A stretch of DNA of 64,000 nucleotides, taken from the NCBI GenBank assembly GCA_964589175.1, contig CAZPRY010000002.1:1-64000 (forward strand), given 5' to 3'. The stretch comes from CAZPRY01 sp964589175 (GTDB taxonomy: Bacteria; Fidelibacterota; UBA2242). The position numbers and the translations under genes are program-made. Below the pieces are notes generated by a model, which had not been told where the DNA came from, searched no databases, and saw only the letters and a program-made list of their open reading frames with translations. The number at the start of each line of letters is the position of its first letter. Within the stretch, counting starts at the first letter, position 1. Positions 62,609-64,000 of this stretch are shown piece after piece.

Positions 62609-64000
62609 TTGAGTGCTCTTAATCCCTCGACAGGGGGCATAAATCTTGACAGTCATGCGGTTTGGAATAGCTGTCTGGAACAATTAAAGGATAGGGTTCC
62701 CGGTCAAACCTTCGATACTTGGTTTCGGCCCATTAAAGCAATTTCCATCAATTCCGATGGGCTCTTTCTACAGGTGCCAAACAAATTTTTCTATGACTGG
62801 ATTGATAATCACTATAAAGATCTTCTGAGGGACACAGTAAAAGCAGTCACGGGGAACGGTTACCCCATCCGCTACACGGTACTTTTAACAGAGAACACAG
62901 ACCGGGCCTCAGAAATACCCCCGGACTCTCCTCTCATTTACGAGCCGAAAGCCGTTTCTCCAAGCCAGACGGCCAAGACCGGTATGTTTGAGCGTGGTAC
63001 AAAAATAAATGAAAATTACGATTTTGACAGTTTCGTCGAAGGGGCCAACAATCAATTTGCCAAGGCCGCCGCAATGGCTGTGGCGAACGCTCCCGGCCGA
63101 ACCGCCTTTAATCCACTGGTGGTCTATGGCGGGACGGGACTGGGAAAGACCCACCTCATTCAAGCCATTGGAAATGAGGTGCTGCAATCCGGCGCAAAAA
63201 AACGGGTCGCCTATGTCTCCAGTGATACTTTTACGTTGGATTTTATCGCGGCGATTCAAAACAATAAGACCACGGAATTTTCACGTTATTATCGCAGCGT
63301 GGATATGCTTCTGCTTGATGATGTTCAATTTTTTCAGAAAAAGGAGCAAACCCAGGAGCAATTTTTTCACATCTTCAACGATCTGTATCAACACCACAAA
63401 CAGATCGTGTTTTCATCCGATCAACAGCCGCTGGAACTGAAAGGCCTTCACGATCGACTTCTTTCCCGCTTTCAATCCGGATTGATTGTGGATATTCAGC
63501 CGCCGGACCTGGAGACGCGGATCGCCATCTTGCATAAGAAGGCCACCCAGGACAATCTCGAATTGCCCTACGAGGTAATTGAATATTTGGCCACCAATAT
63601 TCGCAACAACATCCGGGAACTGGAAGGTGCAATGATCCGCCTGCTGGCGTACTCTTCACTTCTGAAGGTCGACATTGATCTGAATTTAACCCGAAAAGTA
63701 TTGAAAGAAATTTTAGGATCGTCCCATCCAAGCACGATATCCATTGAAATAATTCAAAATATTATTGGCAGCAGTTATCGCGTTAACCTTGATACGCTGG
63801 TCGGAAAAGGACGCACGAAGGAGGTCGCCGAGGCCCGCATGGTGGCCATGTATTTCGCCCGCGAGCATACCAATTTATCGCTCAAAACAATCGGGCTTTA
63901 TTTTGGGGGGCGAGATCACTCTACGGTTGTGCATGCAGGCAAATGGGTTGAGAATCGGCTGGAGAGCGATTCCGCTTTCAGCGGGCAGGTTTCCGCTATA
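62609..64000 (+). CDS. dnaA: DnaA, chromosomal replication initiator (3' end outside the window)
   Basis: 464 codons are present without a stop; the gene continues beyond the window. TTG start at 62609, ten bases after AGGAG; the in-frame residues before it do not match DnaA. Domain I VWNSCLEQLKDRVPGQTFDT; AAA+ domain with Walker A GGTGLGKTHL, Walker B MLLLDDVQFF and sensor NNIRELEGAMIRLL; domain IV with IGLYFGGRDHSTVVHA, the DnaA-box recognition signature. A DnaA-box-like 9-mer overlapping the translation start suggests autoregulation. Confidence 0.97.
   Translation, partial: MSALNPSTGGINLDSHAVWNSCLEQLKDRVPGQTFDTWFRPIKAISINSDGLFLQVPNKFFYDWIDNHYKDLLRDTVKAVTGNGYPIRYTVLLTENTDRASEIPPDSPLIYEPKAVSPSQTAKTGMFERGTKINENYDFDSFVEGANNQFAKAAAMAVANAPGRTAFNPLVVYGGTGLGKTHLIQAIGNEVLQSGAKKRVAYVSSDTFTLDFIAAIQNNKTTEFSRYYRSVDMLLLDDVQFFQKKEQTQEQFFHIFNDLYQHHKQIVFSSDQQPLELKGLHDRLLSRFQSGLIVDIQPPDLETRIAILHKKATQDNLELPYEVIEYLATNIRNNIRELEGAMIRLLAYSSLLKVDIDLNLTRKVLKEILGSSHPSTISIEIIQNIIGSSYRVNLDTLVGKGRTKEVAEARMVAMYFAREHTNLSLKTIGLYFGGRDHSTVVHAGKWVENRLESDSAFSGQVSAI

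Overview
The window is bacterial chromosome around the replication start region. The two didermic protein-export signatures are SurA-type periplasmic chaperones and sorting modules of the FlgD-like / type IX secretion kind (one carries the LQNYPNPF motif). Together with a KorDABC 2-oxoacid:ferredoxin oxidoreductase, DciA as helicase loader and an ECF sigma/toast-rack operon, they suggest an anaerobic or microaerophilic member of the FCB-type phyla (Calditrichota/KSB1/Marinimicrobia-like). This placement is inference from gene content; no rRNA is present. No tRNA, rRNA, CRISPR array, insertion sequence or prophage was recognised.

Layout. 0-20 kb: mixed housekeeping and envelope genes: a CPA2 antiporter with an EIIA-like tail, a DUF554 protein, an M24 peptidase, uvrA, a PerR-like regulator with a 2-Cys peroxiredoxin, a radical SAM/DUF4416 pair, a Wzi-like outer-membrane protein, two convergent family-2 glycosyltransferases that overlap at their 3' ends, mgtE with a CPBP protease, a TlpA-like thioredoxin, a SpoU methyltransferase and a TPR protein. 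20-29 kb: LD-carboxypeptidase, korDABC, a 990-residue GlnD/GlnE-like nucleotidyltransferase and small genes. 29-42 kb: secreted enzymes (a glycosidase-like protein with an internal sorting module, an Ntn hydrolase, a subtilase), trxB, a GroES-like protein, and a four-gene operon of ECF sigma factor, zinc anti-sigma with HEAT repeats, an 18-residue-repeat beta-solenoid protein and a second toast-rack protein. 41-49 kb: a PNP-like protein, divIVA, gyrA, gyrB, dciA, recF, dnaN, all on the minus strand. 49.7-62.2 kb: three parvulin-type chaperones, mfd, mnmG, mnmE, yidC, yidD, rnpA, rpmH, all minus. dnaA runs off the right end on the plus strand.

Non-coding highlights. A perfect parS site (TGTTTCACGTGAAACA) covers the GTG start of mfd, and a 14/16 parS covers the GTG start of mnmG. 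Two AT-rich gaps with DnaA-box-like 9-mers (upstream of dnaN and upstream of dnaA) are competing origin candidates, and hand-counted G/C bias changes sign near the dnaN gap. The dnaN-recF gap can fold as a hairpin plus pseudoknot. gyrB seems to lack a standard start codon and may use ATT. rpmH (too short for usual ORF calling) overlaps rnpA by 62 bases in another frame. Several genes have a TANNNT -10 element only 5-9 bases before the start codon and no Shine-Dalgarno, suggesting leaderless mRNAs.

The best candidate for an under-described system is the ECF sigma/anti-sigma/solenoid/toast-rack operon at 35.4-39.3 kb; the GlnD/GlnE-like protein behind korDABC is second.
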